Positions 1 through 8,946 are shown, counted from the first letter of the stretch. The stretch: 64,000 nt of DNA from Methylobacterium sp. Leaf99 (GCF_001422375.1 NZ_LMMU01000008.1:200268-264267), one strand, 5' to 3'. The notes: generated by a model from the letters alone, not told the origin. Numbers and translations are program-made.

Positions 1-285
1 CATGCCTGCGACCTCGTGCGGGCGCGCGGCGGCAAGATCGACCACCTCGACATCACGGTGCTGGCCGAGGCCCCGCGCATCGGCGCGCACCGCGAGGCGA
101 TCCGCGCCCGCATCGCCGAGATCGCGAACGTGCCGCTGACTTCCGTCTCCATCAAGGCGACCACCACCGAGAAACTCGGCTTCGTCGGCCGGGCCGAGGG
201 CCTCGCCGCCCAGGCCGCCGCCACCGTGCGCCTCCCGGAGATCGACCTCGCCACCGCCGACGAGACCGCCGAGCGCCGCTCGTGA
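1..285 (+). CDS. ispDF: IspF domain of IspDF (2-C-methyl-D-erythritol 2,4-cyclodiphosphate synthase), 3' end only
   Basis: This is the C-terminal 94 residues of a gene that begins before the window. The segment [17 protein letters not shown] is the conserved IspF stretch (usually [14 protein letters not shown]) that forms the trimer and nucleotide-binding end of the enzyme. IspF makes the cyclic diphosphate in the MEP isoprenoid pathway in the cytoplasm. In alphaproteobacteria the domain is usually fused behind IspD; that fusion cannot be seen here and is inferred. The stop overlaps the GTG start of pncC (GTGA), so the two are probably translated together. Confidence 0.9.
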   Translation, partial: HACDLVRARGGKIDHLDITVLAEAPRIGAHREAIRARIAEIANVPLTSVSIKATTTEKLGFVGRAEGLAAQAAATVRLPEIDLATADETAERRS

Positions 286-791
286 TCGACGACCCCGCCC
301 TGCTCGCCCGGGCGGAGGCGCTGGTCGCCGCCTACGCGGCGGCGGGGCGAACGATCGCCACGGCGGAATCCTGCACCGGCGGCCTCGTCGCCGGCCTGCT
401 CACCGCCGTGCCGGGCTCGTCGGCGGTGCTGGAGCGCGGCTTCGTCACCTACTCGAACGCGGCGAAATCCGAATCCCTCGGCGTGGCGGCCGCTCTCATC
501 GACGCCCACGGCGCCGTCAGCAAGGCGACGGCCCGCGCCATGGCGGAGGGCGCCCTCGCCCATTCCCGCGCGGACGTGGCCGTGGCGATCACCGGCATCG
601 CCGGCCCCGGCGGCGGAAGCGCGGCCAAGCCCGTGGGGCTGGTGCATTTCGGCCTCGCCGCGACGGGAGAGGCCACGCGGCACGTCGAGCGGCGCTACGG
701 CGATCTCAGCCGGGGGGAGATCCGCCGCCTGGCCGTGGGGGATGCCCTGGGGTTGCTGGAAAGGTCTTCGGGGGCGCCGCCTTCGCGCTGA
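282..791 (+). CDS. pncC: Nicotinamide-nucleotide amidohydrolase (CinA C-terminal family)
   Basis: The 169-residue protein is a stand-alone CinA C-terminal domain. TAESCTGG near residue 28 holds the family catalytic serine. [13 protein letters not shown] and GIAGPGGG followed by KPVGLV are the other family blocks. Family members deamidate nicotinamide mononucleotide to nicotinic acid mononucleotide in pyridine nucleotide salvage. The length of about 165 residues is normal for the short form without the N-terminal MoaB-like domain. The GTG start overlaps the ispDF stop, an arrangement often seen in this group of bacteria. Confidence 0.93.
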   Translation: MIDDPALLARAEALVAAYAAAGRTIATAESCTGGLVAGLLTAVPGSSAVLERGFVTYSNAAKSESLGVAAALIDAHGAVSKATARAMAEGALAHSRADVAVAITGIAGPGGGSAAKPVGLVHFGLAATGEATRHVERRYGDLSRGEIRRLAVGDALGLLERSSGAPPSR

Positions 792-1160
792 CCCGATCCC
801 GGGGTGTTCTGGTTCGGCGCGATCCCGACGAGCTCGGCTGCGGCTTGCCGGACCGGGCCACCGGACCAAGGCGCTCACCGCCCGCTGTCGCTTCGGCTTG
901 CGAATCACCGCGCACCGTGTTCACTACGCCTCCGGTTGCGCTTGAGCCGATGGGGAGGCCGCATGCAGATCGTATCACTCCCCGGCCGGGCCGGCGCACG
1001 CCGCTTCGGCTGCCAGATCTGACGCAAGCCGCGCGCCCGAGGGCGTCCCGCTCCCGTCCATCGAACCCATCCTGCGAACCCATCCTGATCGATCGCGTCC
1101 GCTGCCGGTCCCGTGCCGCGGCCCCCTGGAACGGCGCGCGCCCCGCGTCGCGAGGTCCCC
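792..1160. other. Intergenic region without a recognised gene
   Basis: No gene is supported in these 369 bases. Frames that stay open here are arginine- and proline-rich and match no family. The only clear structure is a short tandem repeat at 1062-1087. The promoter of the ABC exporter presumably lies here, but no convincing -35/-10 pair could be picked out. Confidence 0.5.
1062..1087. repeat. 13-bp perfect tandem direct repeat, two copies
   Basis: The unit CGAACCCATCCTG occurs twice back to back (1062-1074 and 1075-1087), about 75 bases upstream of the ABC exporter start. It may be a replication-slippage product or a paired regulator site. No function is known. Confidence 0.8.
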
Positions 1161-2942
1161 ATGAGTCCCGTTCGTCCCCGGCGCGAAAACGCCTATCGCG
1201 GCGTCCTCGCCTTCGTGTTCCGGCAGTGGCGCGCCCGGCTCGGCCTCGTCGCCGGCCTCGTGGCGGCCATCACCTGCGCCACCCTCGCGGACGTCTTCCT
1301 GCCGCTCTATGCCGGCCGCCTCGTCGATGCCCTGGCGGAGGCCGACCGCGACGCGGCCCTGCGGGCGGCGCTGCCGGCCTTCGGCGCCATGGCGGCCCTC
1401 GGGGTCGCGCATATCGGCCTGCGCCACGTCGCCTGGTCGCTGGTGGTGCCCCTCACCCTCGGCACCATGGCGGACGTGGCGCGGGCCGGCTTCCACCGGG
1501 TGCAGCGCCTGTCCACGGACTGGCACGCCAACAGCTTCTCCGGCTCGACGGTGCGCAAGATCTCGCGCGGGATGTGGGCCCTCGACGGGCTCAACGACAC
1601 CCTGCTCCTGGCCCTGCTGCCCTCCGTCGTCGTGCTCCTCGGCACCATGGTGCTGCTGGGTCTCCACTGGCCCGCCATGGGCGTGGTGATCGGGCTCGGC
1701 ACGCTGGCCTATGTCGGCACCGCCATCGGCCTCGCCACGCGGGTGATCGCGCCGGCGGCCCAGCTCTCCAACGGCTGGGACACCAAGCTCGGCGGCACCC
1801 TGTCGGATGCCATCGGCAACAACGCCGTGGTCAAGGCCTTCGGCGCCGAGGGCCGCGAGGACGCCCGCCTGTCGGGGATTCTCGCCAAGTGGCACAAGCG
1901 CACCCGCCGCACCTGGATGCGGGTGACCTGGAGCGTGACCGGCCAGCTCGGCGTGCTGCTGGCGCTGCGCACCGCCATCGTCGGCGTCGCCCTGTGGCTG
2001 TGGTGGACGAAGGCCGCCACGCCCGGCGACGTCGCCTACGTGCTCACCACCTACTTCGTGGTCCACGGCTACCTCGGCGACATCGGCCAGCACATCAACC
2101 ACCTCCAGCGGGCGGTGAACGAAATGGAGGAGCTCGTGGCCCTCGATGCCGAGCCCTACGGCGTCGCCGACCGGCCGGGGGCGACGGCGCTCGCGGTGAC
2201 GGGCGGGGCGATTCGCTTCGCGGCGGTGACGTTCCACTATGCCGGGCACGCCACGCCGCTCTACCGCGACCTCTCGGTGACCATCCCGGCCGGGCAGCGG
2301 GTCGGGCTGGTCGGCCGCTCGGGCTCGGGCAAGACCACCTTCGTCAAGCTGGTGCAGCGGCTCTACGACGTCACCGGCGGGCATGTGCGCATCGACGGCA
2401 CCGACGTCGCCGACGTCACCCAGGCGTCCTTGCGCGAAAACATCGCCATCGTCCCGCAGGAGCCGGTGCTGTTCCACCGCTCGCTTGCGGAGAACATCGC
2501 CTATGCCCGGCCCGGTGCCTCCGCCGCCGCCATCGAGCGGGCGGCGCGGCTCGCCAACGCCCACGACTTCATCGCGCGTCTGCCCAAGGGCTACGGCACC
2601 CTGGTGGGCGAGCGCGGGGTCAAGCTGTCGGGCGGCGAGCGCCAGCGGGTGGCCCTGGCCCGCGCGTTCCTCGCCGACGCGCCGATCCTGATCCTCGACG
2701 AGGCGACTTCGAGCCTCGATTCGGAATCGGAGGCGCTGATCCAGCAGGCGATGGAGCGGCTCATGCGCGGGCGCACGGCCATCGTCATCGCGCACCGGCT
2801 CTCCACCGTGCGGTCGCTGGACCGCATCCTGGTGTTCGACCACGGCCGGATCGTCGAGGACGGCACCCACGCCGCCCTGATCCACCGGCCGTCGGGGCAG
2901 TACCGGGCCCTGTTCGAGATCCAGGCGGCGGTGGGCGCCTAG
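1161..2942 (+). CDS. ABC exporter, fused membrane and ATPase domains
   Basis: The 593-residue half-transporter has an N-terminal six-helix type 1 exporter membrane domain (about residues 10-320) and a C-terminal ATPase. Walker A is GRSGSGKTT (near residue 385), the signature is LSGGERQR (near 489), Walker B is [10 protein letters not shown], and the switch histidine is in VIAHRLSTV. It resembles MsbA- and multidrug-type exporters that work as dimers in the inner membrane. The substrate cannot be told from sequence. The ATG at 1161 is preceded by GAGG at good spacing; a GTG 48 bases upstream is possible but lacks such a site. It is transcribed toward the beta-lactamase gene on the other strand. 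Confidence 0.9.
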   Translation: MSPVRPRRENAYRGVLAFVFRQWRARLGLVAGLVAAITCATLADVFLPLYAGRLVDALAEADRDAALRAALPAFGAMAALGVAHIGLRHVAWSLVVPLTLGTMADVARAGFHRVQRLSTDWHANSFSGSTVRKISRGMWALDGLNDTLLLALLPSVVVLLGTMVLLGLHWPAMGVVIGLGTLAYVGTAIGLATRVIAPAAQLSNGWDTKLGGTLSDAIGNNAVVKAFGAEGREDARLSGILAKWHKRTRRTWMRVTWSVTGQLGVLLALRTAIVGVALWLWWTKAATPGDVAYVLTTYFVVHGYLGDIGQHINHLQRAVNEMEELVALDAEPYGVADRPGATALAVTGGAIRFAAVTFHYAGHATPLYRDLSVTIPAGQRVGLVGRSGSGKTTFVKLVQRLYDVTGGHVRIDGTDVADVTQASLRENIAIVPQEPVLFHRSLAENIAYARPGASAAAIERAARLANAHDFIARLPKGYGTLVGERGVKLSGGERQRVALARAFLADAPILILDEATSSLDSESEALIQQAMERLMRGRTAIVIAHRLSTVRSLDRILVFDHGRIVEDGTHAALIHRPSGQYRALFEIQAAVGA

Positions 2943-2949
2943 ACCGGCC

Positions 2950-3777
2950 CTACCGCCCGAGCCCGGCCGCGAGGGCCGGCCACCCGTCCAGAAACTCCGC
3001 GCGGGCGCGCAGGCCGCCGGACAGGCTCTGTTTGTCGTCGTCCTGGTTGAGGCGGGCGAAGACCAGGGTGCGGTCGCCCTTCGTCGCCCAGCCGACGTAC
3101 CAGCCGTAGGCGCGGGCCTCGTCGAAGCTGCCGTCGGCCTTGCGCGGGAACGCGGTGCCGGTCTTGCCGTGGGCGCTCCAGCCGTCCCCGGCGGGGCTGA
3201 CGGTGACGATCTTCCCCGTCTCGTCGAGGGTGTGGGCCGAGACGGGCAGCGTTCGGGTCGCGAGCTTCCGGAGGAAGGCGACCTGCTCCACGGGCGAGAC
3301 CCGGAGGGACGACATAATCCAGGCCCGGTCGAGGCCGTTGTTTTTCCCCGGATCGCCGGAGAAATCGGCGTTGCCGAAGCCCAGCCGGGCGGTCTCCGCT
3401 TCGAGCTTCGCCCGGCCGAGCCGGTGGGCGATCACCTGCGAGTACCAGACCACCGAGTAGGTCATCCACCGGGTCGGATCGGTGGGTTCCTTCCAGGCCG
3501 GGCCGCCCCAATCCGGATAGCCCGGCTTGAAGGCGTGGACCGGTGCGTGGGCGTCGCCGAGCACGCCCGCCTCGAAACCGATCACCGCCAGCGGGATCTT
3601 GAAGGTCGAGGCCGGCGTCACCCGGGTGCGGCAATCGCCCTCCTCCCGCAGGACCGCGCCGTCGGCCGCGTCCGCCACGAGGGTGCAGAGGGTCCCGGCG
3701 GACGCGGGCGCGGCGCTCGCCAGGAGTGCCAGGGCGGCGAGATGGAGCGGGCGCCGGGCGCGGATGGCGGCGATCAT
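2950..3777 (-). CDS. Class D (OXA-type) beta-lactamase
   Basis: The 275-residue protein has a signal peptide ending near ASAAPASA and all class D landmarks in order. These are the active-site STFK (TPASTFKIP), the S-x-V block in YSVVWYSQ, the conserved RVSPVEQVAFLRKL helix, and HGKTG close to the C-terminus. Class D enzymes are periplasmic serine hydrolases that open penicillins and some other beta-lactams through a carbamylated lysine. The start ATG overlaps the stop of the upstream membrane-protein gene (ATGA), so the two are coupled. The hydrolysis spectrum cannot be read from sequence, and chromosomal OXA relatives are often weakly expressed. Confidence 0.92.
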   Translation of the reverse strand: MIAAIRARRPLHLAALALLASAAPASAGTLCTLVADAADGAVLREEGDCRTRVTPASTFKIPLAVIGFEAGVLGDAHAPVHAFKPGYPDWGGPAWKEPTDPTRWMTYSVVWYSQVIAHRLGRAKLEAETARLGFGNADFSGDPGKNNGLDRAWIMSSLRVSPVEQVAFLRKLATRTLPVSAHTLDETGKIVTVSPAGDGWSAHGKTGTAFPRKADGSFDEARAYGWYVGWATKGDRTLVFARLNQDDDKQSLSGGLRARAEFLDGWPALAAGLGR

Positions 3778-4049
3778 CGGGCGGGGCGCTCGCAGCGGAA
3801 GGCACGGCCGTCGGCCGAGGCGTGGAGCATCCGCCCCCCGGCCGCCCGGCACTCCGCCGCGCGGGCCTCCATGATCCATTTGTCGGCCAGAGCAAGGCTG
3901 AGGGGCACCAGGGTCACGAGCCCGAGAAACACCGCCACCGCCGCGACGGCCCATCCGGTCCCGCGTGGCGGATCGGGAAAGTTCGGCCGCTCCGCCGGGG
4001 CGGGGAAGAGGAAGGCCACGGTGGTGAGCCCGAGAAGGGTGGCACTCAT
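3774..4049 (-). CDS. Small membrane protein coupled to the beta-lactamase gene
   Basis: The 91-residue protein has two hydrophobic segments, one at the N-terminus (TTVAFLFPAP) and one near residues 33-55 (VAAVAVFLGLVTLVPLSLAL). A polar tail with two cysteines (ECRAAGG and FRCER) follows. No family was recognised. The stop codon overlaps the beta-lactamase start (ATGA), which supports a real gene and shared translation. It may be an anchor or export partner, but that is only a guess from position. Confidence 0.6.
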   Translation of the reverse strand: MSATLLGLTTVAFLFPAPAERPNFPDPPRGTGWAVAAVAVFLGLVTLVPLSLALADKWIMEARAAECRAAGGRMLHASADGRAFRCERPAR

Positions 4050-4180
4050 GGGAAAGCCCGTGCTGTCAGGCGCGCGAGCATAGCCGCAGGGCCGCCCGTG
4101 GGCAGGTGACCATGGGAAGCACCGGGCCCGTCCCCTTCACGGCCGCGCGCCGGGTGGCGCGCCCGAAAGCGCGAAAATCC

Positions 4181-4645
4181 TCACGTCACGACATCGGCGC
4201 GGAACGCTGGGGCCGCTGCCGGGACGGGGCCCTGGCAGGCGCAGGTTAGCCCCGTATGCGGGTCCGCTCCCTTCCTGACCGGTTCCTCGCAGGTGAGCAG
4301 ACGCTGGAGCAGATGCTCCATCGGCGCCCGCTGGTAGGGCTTCTGCAGCACCGGAACGGCCCGATAGGCGGCCTCCACGCCCTCGGCGCCGTAGCCCGTG
4401 GCGAACAGGAACGGCAGGCAGCGCTCGAACAGCACGTCGGCGATCGGATAGCTGCGGGAATCCCCGAGATTCACATCGAGCACGGCCGCGTCGAAGTGGC
4501 CCGCGCGGGCCTGCGCCAGGGCCTTGTCGAGGCGCATGGCGACGACGACCTCGCAGCCGAGCTCCATCAGCATGTCCTCGGCCAGCATGGCCACGAGACT
4601 CTCGTCCTCGACCAGCAGCACCCGGCGTCCCTGGAGCAGCGTCAT
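4181..4645 (-). CDS. Single-domain response regulator
   Basis: The 154-residue protein is a receiver domain. LLVEDESL carries the acidic Mg pocket, AAVLDVNLGD near residue 56 carries the phospho-acceptor Asp, FATGYG gives the Thr, and VLQKPY gives the conserved Lys. A short C-terminal extension with two Cys follows and has no output domain. Its start overlaps the stop of the HWE kinase gene (ATGA), so it is the likely phosphorylation partner. Receiver-only proteins of this type in alphaproteobacteria often act in general stress or light/chemical signalling; the actual output is unknown. Confidence 0.9.
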   Translation of the reverse strand: MTLLQGRRVLLVEDESLVAMLAEDMLMELGCEVVVAMRLDKALAQARAGHFDAAVLDVNLGDSRSYPIADVLFERCLPFLFATGYGAEGVEAAYRAVPVLQKPYQRAPMEHLLQRLLTCEEPVRKGADPHTGLTCACQGPVPAAAPAFRADVVT

Positions 4646-5757
4646 AGGGCTGCCTGCCGTTCGATCACGTCCTGTCCCATCCATCCCAACGTGACCAAAG
4701 GAATTTTGAGCCCGCACACCACCCCTGCGCTGCGGTAATCGATCTTGGCGCTCCCGTCGAATTCCAGGGGCAGCTGCCGTTCGATCAGCCGCGACCCGAA
4801 TCCCTTCCGGGTCGGCTCCGCAACTTCGGGGCCGCCCTGCTCCTCCCACACCAGATCGAGCTGCTGCCTGCCGTCCGCCAGGGCCGCGAGGGACCAGAGC
4901 ACGGAGACGCGGCCCTCGGGCACGGAGAGGGCGCCGTACTTCGCCGCATTGGTCATCAGCTCGTGGAGCGCCATGGAGAGGGTCACCGCCACCTTCGGAT
5001 GCAGCCGCGCGTCCGGCCCCTCCATGCGAAAGCGGTTCACGTCGAGCTCGGCCAGGAGGTGCGGTGCCAGGGCGCGCTCGACGACGCTGCGCAGGCTGGC
5101 ACTCTCCCAATTGTCCGCGACGAGGACGTTGTGGGCCGTCGAGAGGGCGACCATCCGGGCGTCGAACACGCTCCGGGCGGCCTGATCGGCCTGACCCCGG
5201 AACGTCTGCGCGGCGATGGACTGCACCGTCGCGAGGGTGTTCTTCACCCGGTGGTTCAATTCGTTGAGGAGCAGGCGCTGACGTTCGGCGGCCGCCTTCT
5301 CCTCGCTGATGTCGCGCACCTCGATGATGGTACCGATGATGTTGGTGGCATCGTCGCGGATCGGGCTCGCGGTGAAGCCGACCGGATAGAAGTGCCCATC
5401 GGCGTGGACGAAGACTTCCTCGCCGCGCTCGTGGTTGTTCTGCGGGAAGGCGCGGTCGATGGCGCATTCCGCCAGGGGGAACGGGCGGCCGTCGGGATAG
5501 GTGTGGTGCACGATGTCGTGAAGCGGACAGTCGCGCGCGAGCACCTCGGCGAGGGTGTAGCCGGTCAGCTGCTCGGCGGCGCGGTTCATGTAGATGCAGT
5601 GCTGGCGGTCATCCATCAGGAAGATCGACACCGACGCGTTGTTGAGCACCGCGTTGAGGCGGCGCTCCGTCTCGAAGAGCTGGTCGCCCCGGCGCAGGGT
5701 CGCGAGGGAGGCCGCCGCCAGGGCGGACGATTGCAGGGGCTGCCGGGACTGCGGCAC
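4642..5757 (-). CDS. PAS-domain HWE-family sensor histidine kinase
   Basis: The 371-residue soluble kinase starts with a PAS domain (about residues 25-145; LNAVLNNASVSIFLMDDRQH, then the PAC motif GTIIEVRDI). The H-box LNELNHRVKNTLATVQSIA has its His near residue 168. HELMTNAAKYGALS and VWEEQGGP are HWE-type ATP-binding motifs. No membrane segment is visible, so it senses an internal signal, possibly light or redox. The GTG at 5757 was chosen because AAGGAT lies at correct spacing; longer frames upstream are arginine-rich and unsupported. It is coupled to the downstream receiver gene. Confidence 0.88.
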   Translation of the reverse strand: MPQSRQPLQSSALAAASLATLRRGDQLFETERRLNAVLNNASVSIFLMDDRQHCIYMNRAAEQLTGYTLAEVLARDCPLHDIVHHTYPDGRPFPLAECAIDRAFPQNNHERGEEVFVHADGHFYPVGFTASPIRDDATNIIGTIIEVRDISEEKAAAERQRLLLNELNHRVKNTLATVQSIAAQTFRGQADQAARSVFDARMVALSTAHNVLVADNWESASLRSVVERALAPHLLAELDVNRFRMEGPDARLHPKVAVTLSMALHELMTNAAKYGALSVPEGRVSVLWSLAALADGRQQLDLVWEEQGGPEVAEPTRKGFGSRLIERQLPLEFDGSAKIDYRSAGVVCGLKIPLVTLGWMGQDVIERQAAL

Positions 5758-5980
5758 GGCGTGATCCTTACACTGGGGCTGCGAAAGCCCGTGCACCGAA
5801 CGGACGGCCCCCGTCAACGGTTTGCCGGAAGTGTGGTTCGCTCCCGCCGGCCGCGCACGGACTCCCGGCTGCGCGATGCCGGCGGTACGCCGTGATCCGT
5901 GTCTCGAAACCCGTTTTTTCGGAACGGTCCGGTCGCTGGGGGGTTGGTAGCCCAATCATCACAACAGCAGGAGATACCGA

Positions 5981-6403
5981 ATGCGCACCCTCGCACTCGT
6001 CTCGACCGCCGTTCTCGGCCTCGGCATCCTCGCGTCGGCTCCGGCCGAGGCACGCGGCTACGGCTATGGTCACGGTGGCTACGGCCACGGCGGTTACGGC
6101 CACGGTGGGTATGGTCGCGGTGGCTACGGCGGCGGTTTCGGCCGCTATGGCGGTGGCTACGGCCGGGGCTACGGCGGCTATGGACGCCGCGGGATCGGGA
6201 CCGGCGCGGCCGTCGGTCTCGGCATTGCCGGGCTCGCTGCGGGCGCCATCGTGGCGAACTCGTATGGCGGCGGCTACGGCGGCGGTTATGGCTACCCGGC
6301 CTATGGCGGCTATTCCTACGGCGGTCCGCGCGCGGTCGGCTACGGCTACGCGCCGGCCTACGGCTACGGCGGCGGTGGCGGCTACTACGGCTACGGCTAC
6401 TAG
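5981..6403 (+). CDS. Secreted glycine/tyrosine-rich repeat protein
   Basis: The 140-residue protein has a signal peptide (cleavage after APAEA) followed by repeats of the type GYGHGGYGHGG, then a short hydrophobic stretch (AAVGLGIAGLAAGAIVA, near residues 72-88), then a second Gly/Tyr region ending YYGYGY. GAGATA lies upstream of the ATG. Similar glycine-rich exported proteins are common in Methylobacterium and relatives and have no assigned role; surface or envelope structure is a guess. The hydrophobic middle resembles glycine-zipper segments. It ends just before a strong terminator. Confidence 0.75.
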   Translation: MRTLALVSTAVLGLGILASAPAEARGYGYGHGGYGHGGYGHGGYGRGGYGGGFGRYGGGYGRGYGGYGRRGIGTGAAVGLGIAGLAAGAIVANSYGGGYGGGYGYPAYGGYSYGGPRAVGYGYAPAYGYGGGGGYYGYGY

Positions 6404-6423
6404 GACCTTCGGGTCACGGGACG

Positions 6424-6453
6424 AAAGGGGTCGCCGCGAGGCGGCCCTTTTTC
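6424..6453 (+). terminator. Rho-independent terminator of the Gly/Tyr-rich gene
   Basis: AAAGGG-GTCGCC pairs with GGCGGC-CCTTT around a GCGA tetraloop, followed by a run of T. It starts 20 bases after the stop codon. Confidence 0.85.
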
Positions 6454-6559
6454 GTTGTCGCGCGGATCGTCACCGGCGCCTGGGGGGCGGCGAGAAGCCC
6501 CGTCACCGAACCGTCACATCCGCCTCAGTGCCGCCGCGCTCGGCCCGCACACCGGCCCG

Positions 6560-6967
6560 ATGACGCACGTTGTCCGGTTCCTCGCGTGGATTCTCCTGGC
6601 CGCCCTGATCTTCGCCACCCTGGTGCCCATCGGACTGCGCCCGGTCAGCGGTGCGCCCGTCGGCCTCGAGCGGTTCGGTGCGTTCGCGGCCCTCGGTTTC
6701 CTGTTCGCCTTCGGATACCCGCGTCGACGCTGGGAGGTCCTGGCCCTGGTCACCCTCGCGGGGGTCGGGCTCGAACTGCTTCAGGTGCTGGAGGCGACCC
6801 GGCACGGCCGGATCGGCGACGGCCTCGTGAAGATCGCCGGAGGGGGTTTCGGCGTCGCCGCCGCGATGGCGCTGAGGCGCGTGTCGGCCCGCGCCGGGGC
6901 CGTCGTCGGGCGACCCCGAACGTCTCGCCGTCCGCCTGGAGACCGGCTTCCCGGGCGCGAGGCTTGA
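6560..6967 (+). CDS. VanZ-like membrane protein
   Basis: The 135-residue protein has about four hydrophobic helices (FLAWILLAALIFATLVPIG; FGAFAALGFLFAFG; VLALVTLAGVGLELLQV; a last one near GGGFGVAAAMAL). The pattern, with an R-HGRIGDGLVKIAGG motif before the last helix, fits the VanZ-like family, whose usual motif is GR-GS--D---N--G. VanZ is linked to glycopeptide tolerance, but most members have no proven role. A basic tail follows the last helix. The ATG at 6560 was chosen; upstream extension is not membrane-like. Confidence 0.65.
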   Translation: MTHVVRFLAWILLAALIFATLVPIGLRPVSGAPVGLERFGAFAALGFLFAFGYPRRRWEVLALVTLAGVGLELLQVLEATRHGRIGDGLVKIAGGGFGVAAAMALRRVSARAGAVVGRPRTSRRPPGDRLPGREA

Positions 6968-7016
6968 CCCGGCAACCCCGAGGTCCGACATGCGCTCCCT
7001 GGACGGGGGATCGGAC

Positions 7017-7199
7017 ATGGCCGGGCTGAAGGACAAACGGGGCTTCATCGACAAGGACCGTCTCGACCTGTCGGAGCGCAAGGCCGTCGAGTTCTGGATG
7101 AAACGCTGGGGCGTCACCCAGGACCAGCTCACCACCGCGCACCGCAAGGCCGGCCGGATGGTCAAGGACATCGCGGCGGAACTCGGCAAGAAGCGCTAG
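7017..7199 (+). CDS. DUF3606 small protein
   Basis: The 60-residue basic protein (KDRLDLSERKAVEFWMKRWG, then VTQDQL and AHRKAGRMVKDIAAEL) fits DUF3606. This is a small helical family frequent in rhizobia and methylobacteria with no known function. A second in-frame ATG at 6990 also has a reasonable ribosome-binding site and would add nine residues; 7017 gives the usual family length. Confidence 0.75.
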   Translation: MAGLKDKRGFIDKDRLDLSERKAVEFWMKRWGVTQDQLTTAHRKAGRMVKDIAAELGKKR

Positions 7200-7359
7200 G
7201 CGCCGCACCCGATGGGCTGCCGCGCGTAACCTGCTCCATACGCCCGTCGAGCAGGCCGGGCGTCGCCGTCCGTGCCGGAGACGACCTCCATCCCGAGGCG
7301 GTGGAAGCGGGCGGGGACGGGATCACGGACCCGGCCGGCCGGCGCGTGGGCCCGGGAAG

Positions 7360-7446
7360 TGGTGCGGACGGCGGGACTCGAACCCGCACAGCCTTGCGGC
7401 CGCAAGATTTTAAGTCTCGTGCGTCTACCGGTTTCGCCACGTCCGC
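7360..7446 (-). tRNA. tRNA-Leu, anticodon UAA
   Basis: Reading the minus strand, the acceptor GCGGACG pairs with CGTCCGC. The anticodon arm is AGA-CTTAAAA-TCT with TAA at positions 34-36. A long variable arm (TTGCGGCCGCAA) and the T-loop GGTTCGAGTCC follow. Discriminator A and the CCA end are encoded. The length and long variable arm are as expected for a leucine tRNA. Confidence 0.95.
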
Positions 7447-7498
7447 ATGCCGGTTCCTGCGGTAGCGAGGCAAACGTCCGAGATCAAGCTGTCCGCGA

Positions 7499-8686
7499 TC
7501 ACGGCGTCCAGCCGTAGAGCCAGCGGTAGCGGCGGGTCATGCCGGCGGGGCCGAGGTGGCGCATGACCACGTTCCGCACCCGGCCGACGAGGGCGCCGGC
7601 GTGGTAGCTGCGGCCGTTGGAACGGGCGGCGGCGCGGACTTTGCGCACGCGGGCCGTGCGGGCCTTGGCGTAGGCGGCGAGGGCCTCGGGCACCGACGCC
7701 GCCGCGAGGCAGGCGGCCAGGATGGCGGCGTCCTCCACGGCGAGGGCCGCGCCCTGCGCCAGGAACGGCAGGATCGGGTGGCCGGCGTCGCCGAGAAGCG
7801 CGAGGCGGCCCCGCGCCAGGGGGCTGGCCGGCGGGCGATCGACCAGGGACCAGACCAGCCAGGAATCGGGCAGGCTGAGGAGGGCGGCCAGGGGCGGGGC
7901 CGCATCGGGGAAGCGCGCCCGCAGGACCGCCGGCTCGCCGAGCCGGCCCCAATCGTCGGTGCCGGTGCGCTCGGGCACCACGGCGACGATGTTGAGGTGG
8001 CTGCCGCCCTGGATCGGGTAATGCACCACGTGGCGGTCGCGGCCGAGCCACAGGCCGGTGGCCTCGCCGTCGAGGTCCGCCGGCACCGCCTCGCGCGGCA
8101 CCAGCGCCCGCCAGGCCGCCGCGCGCCACGGGCGCAGGGGCGCGGTGTCGAGGTGGCCGCGCAGGCGCGAGCGCACCCCGTCGGCCCCGACCGCGAGGTC
8201 GGCCACGAAGGTCTCCGAGCGGGCGCCCTGGTGGCTCTCCAGGGTGAGGCTGATGGCGTCGGGGGTCTCGACGAGGCCGGTGACGTCGCGGCCCATGAGC
8301 AGCCGGATGCCGGCGCGGCCCCGCACGGCGTCGAGGAGCAGGGTCTGCAGGTCGGCCCGGTGGATCACGTAGTAGGGCGCGCCGAAGTTTTCGCGGTGCT
8401 CGGGCCCGAGGGGGATCTCGCCGAGGGTCCGGCCGGTGGCCAGCGCCCGCACCACCACGCCCGGCGGCTCGCTCGCGGCCCGGCGGAGGGCCGCGCCGAG
8501 GCCGAGGCCGATGAGGACGCGGCTGGCGTTGGGCGAGAGCTGGAGGCCGGCGCCGACCTCGCTGAAGCCGGTGCGGCGCTCGATGAGGGTGACGTCGTGG
8601 CCGGCCGCGTCGAGGGCGAGCGCCGCCGTGAGGCCGCCGATCCCGGCGCCGACGATGGCGATCCGACTCGGGGTGATGGGGGGCAC
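7499..8686 (-). CDS. FAD-dependent monooxygenase (salicylate hydroxylase / UbiH-like group)
   Basis: The 395-residue class A flavin monooxygenase has the FAD dinucleotide fold near the N-terminus ([17 protein letters not shown]), the DG motif (VGADGVRSRLR) and the second FAD motif GDAGHPILPFLAQGA. These enzymes hydroxylate aromatic rings using NAD(P)H and oxygen. FGAPYYVIHRADLQ resembles 3-hydroxybenzoate 6-hydroxylase and salicylate hydroxylase relatives, but the substrate is not certain. The GTG at 8686 follows the stop of the CHCC zinc-finger gene by five bases, so both are in one operon. Confidence 0.87.
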   Translation of the reverse strand: MPPITPSRIAIVGAGIGGLTAALALDAAGHDVTLIERRTGFSEVGAGLQLSPNASRVLIGLGLGAALRRAASEPPGVVVRALATGRTLGEIPLGPEHRENFGAPYYVIHRADLQTLLLDAVRGRAGIRLLMGRDVTGLVETPDAISLTLESHQGARSETFVADLAVGADGVRSRLRGHLDTAPLRPWRAAAWRALVPREAVPADLDGEATGLWLGRDRHVVHYPIQGGSHLNIVAVVPERTGTDDWGRLGEPAVLRARFPDAAPPLAALLSLPDSWLVWSLVDRPPASPLARGRLALLGDAGHPILPFLAQGAALAVEDAAILAACLAAASVPEALAAYAKARTARVRKVRAAARSNGRSYHAGALVGRVRNVVMRHLGPAGMTRRYRWLYGWTP

Positions 8687-8691
8687 GGGGT

Positions 8692-8946
8692 TCAGGCGGC
8701 GGCCGTGGTCCGGTCGTCCCACACGCAGGCCGCCGGATCGGCGGTCCCGGCCTTCAGGCTCGGGCGGTGCCGGTAGAGGGTCGAGCAGTACTGGCAGATG
8801 ATCTCGTCCTCCGTGCCCATGTCGAGGAACACGTGCGGATGGTCGAAGGGCGGGCGCGCGCCGATGCACATGAACTCCCGCGACCCGACCTGGATCACCG
8901 CGACCCCGAGGTCGTTGTGGAAGTGCGGCACCGCCTTGTCAGCCAT
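8692..8946 (-). CDS. CHCC-type zinc-finger domain protein
   Basis: The 84-residue protein has C-x(n)-H-PHVFLDMG followed by IICQYCSTLY. This is the Cys-His-Cys-Cys pattern of the zf-CHCC family, which includes mitochondrial complex I subunit NDUFS6. In alphaproteobacteria this small protein is widely conserved and is thought to relate to respiratory complex I. That link comes from family knowledge and is not shown here. It lies just upstream of the flavin monooxygenase gene in the same direction. Confidence 0.85.
   Translation of the reverse strand: MADKAVPHFHNDLGVAVIQVGSREFMCIGARPPFDHPHVFLDMGTEDEIICQYCSTLYRHRPSLKAGTADPAACVWDDRTTAAA

Noticed and set aside
975..2885. Long minus-strand frame opposite the ABC exporter
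   Set aside because: Low-complexity shadow with no motif.
845..3109. Long plus-strand frame across the ABC exporter
   Set aside because: Arg/Pro/Gly-rich out-of-frame reading of the exporter; no features.
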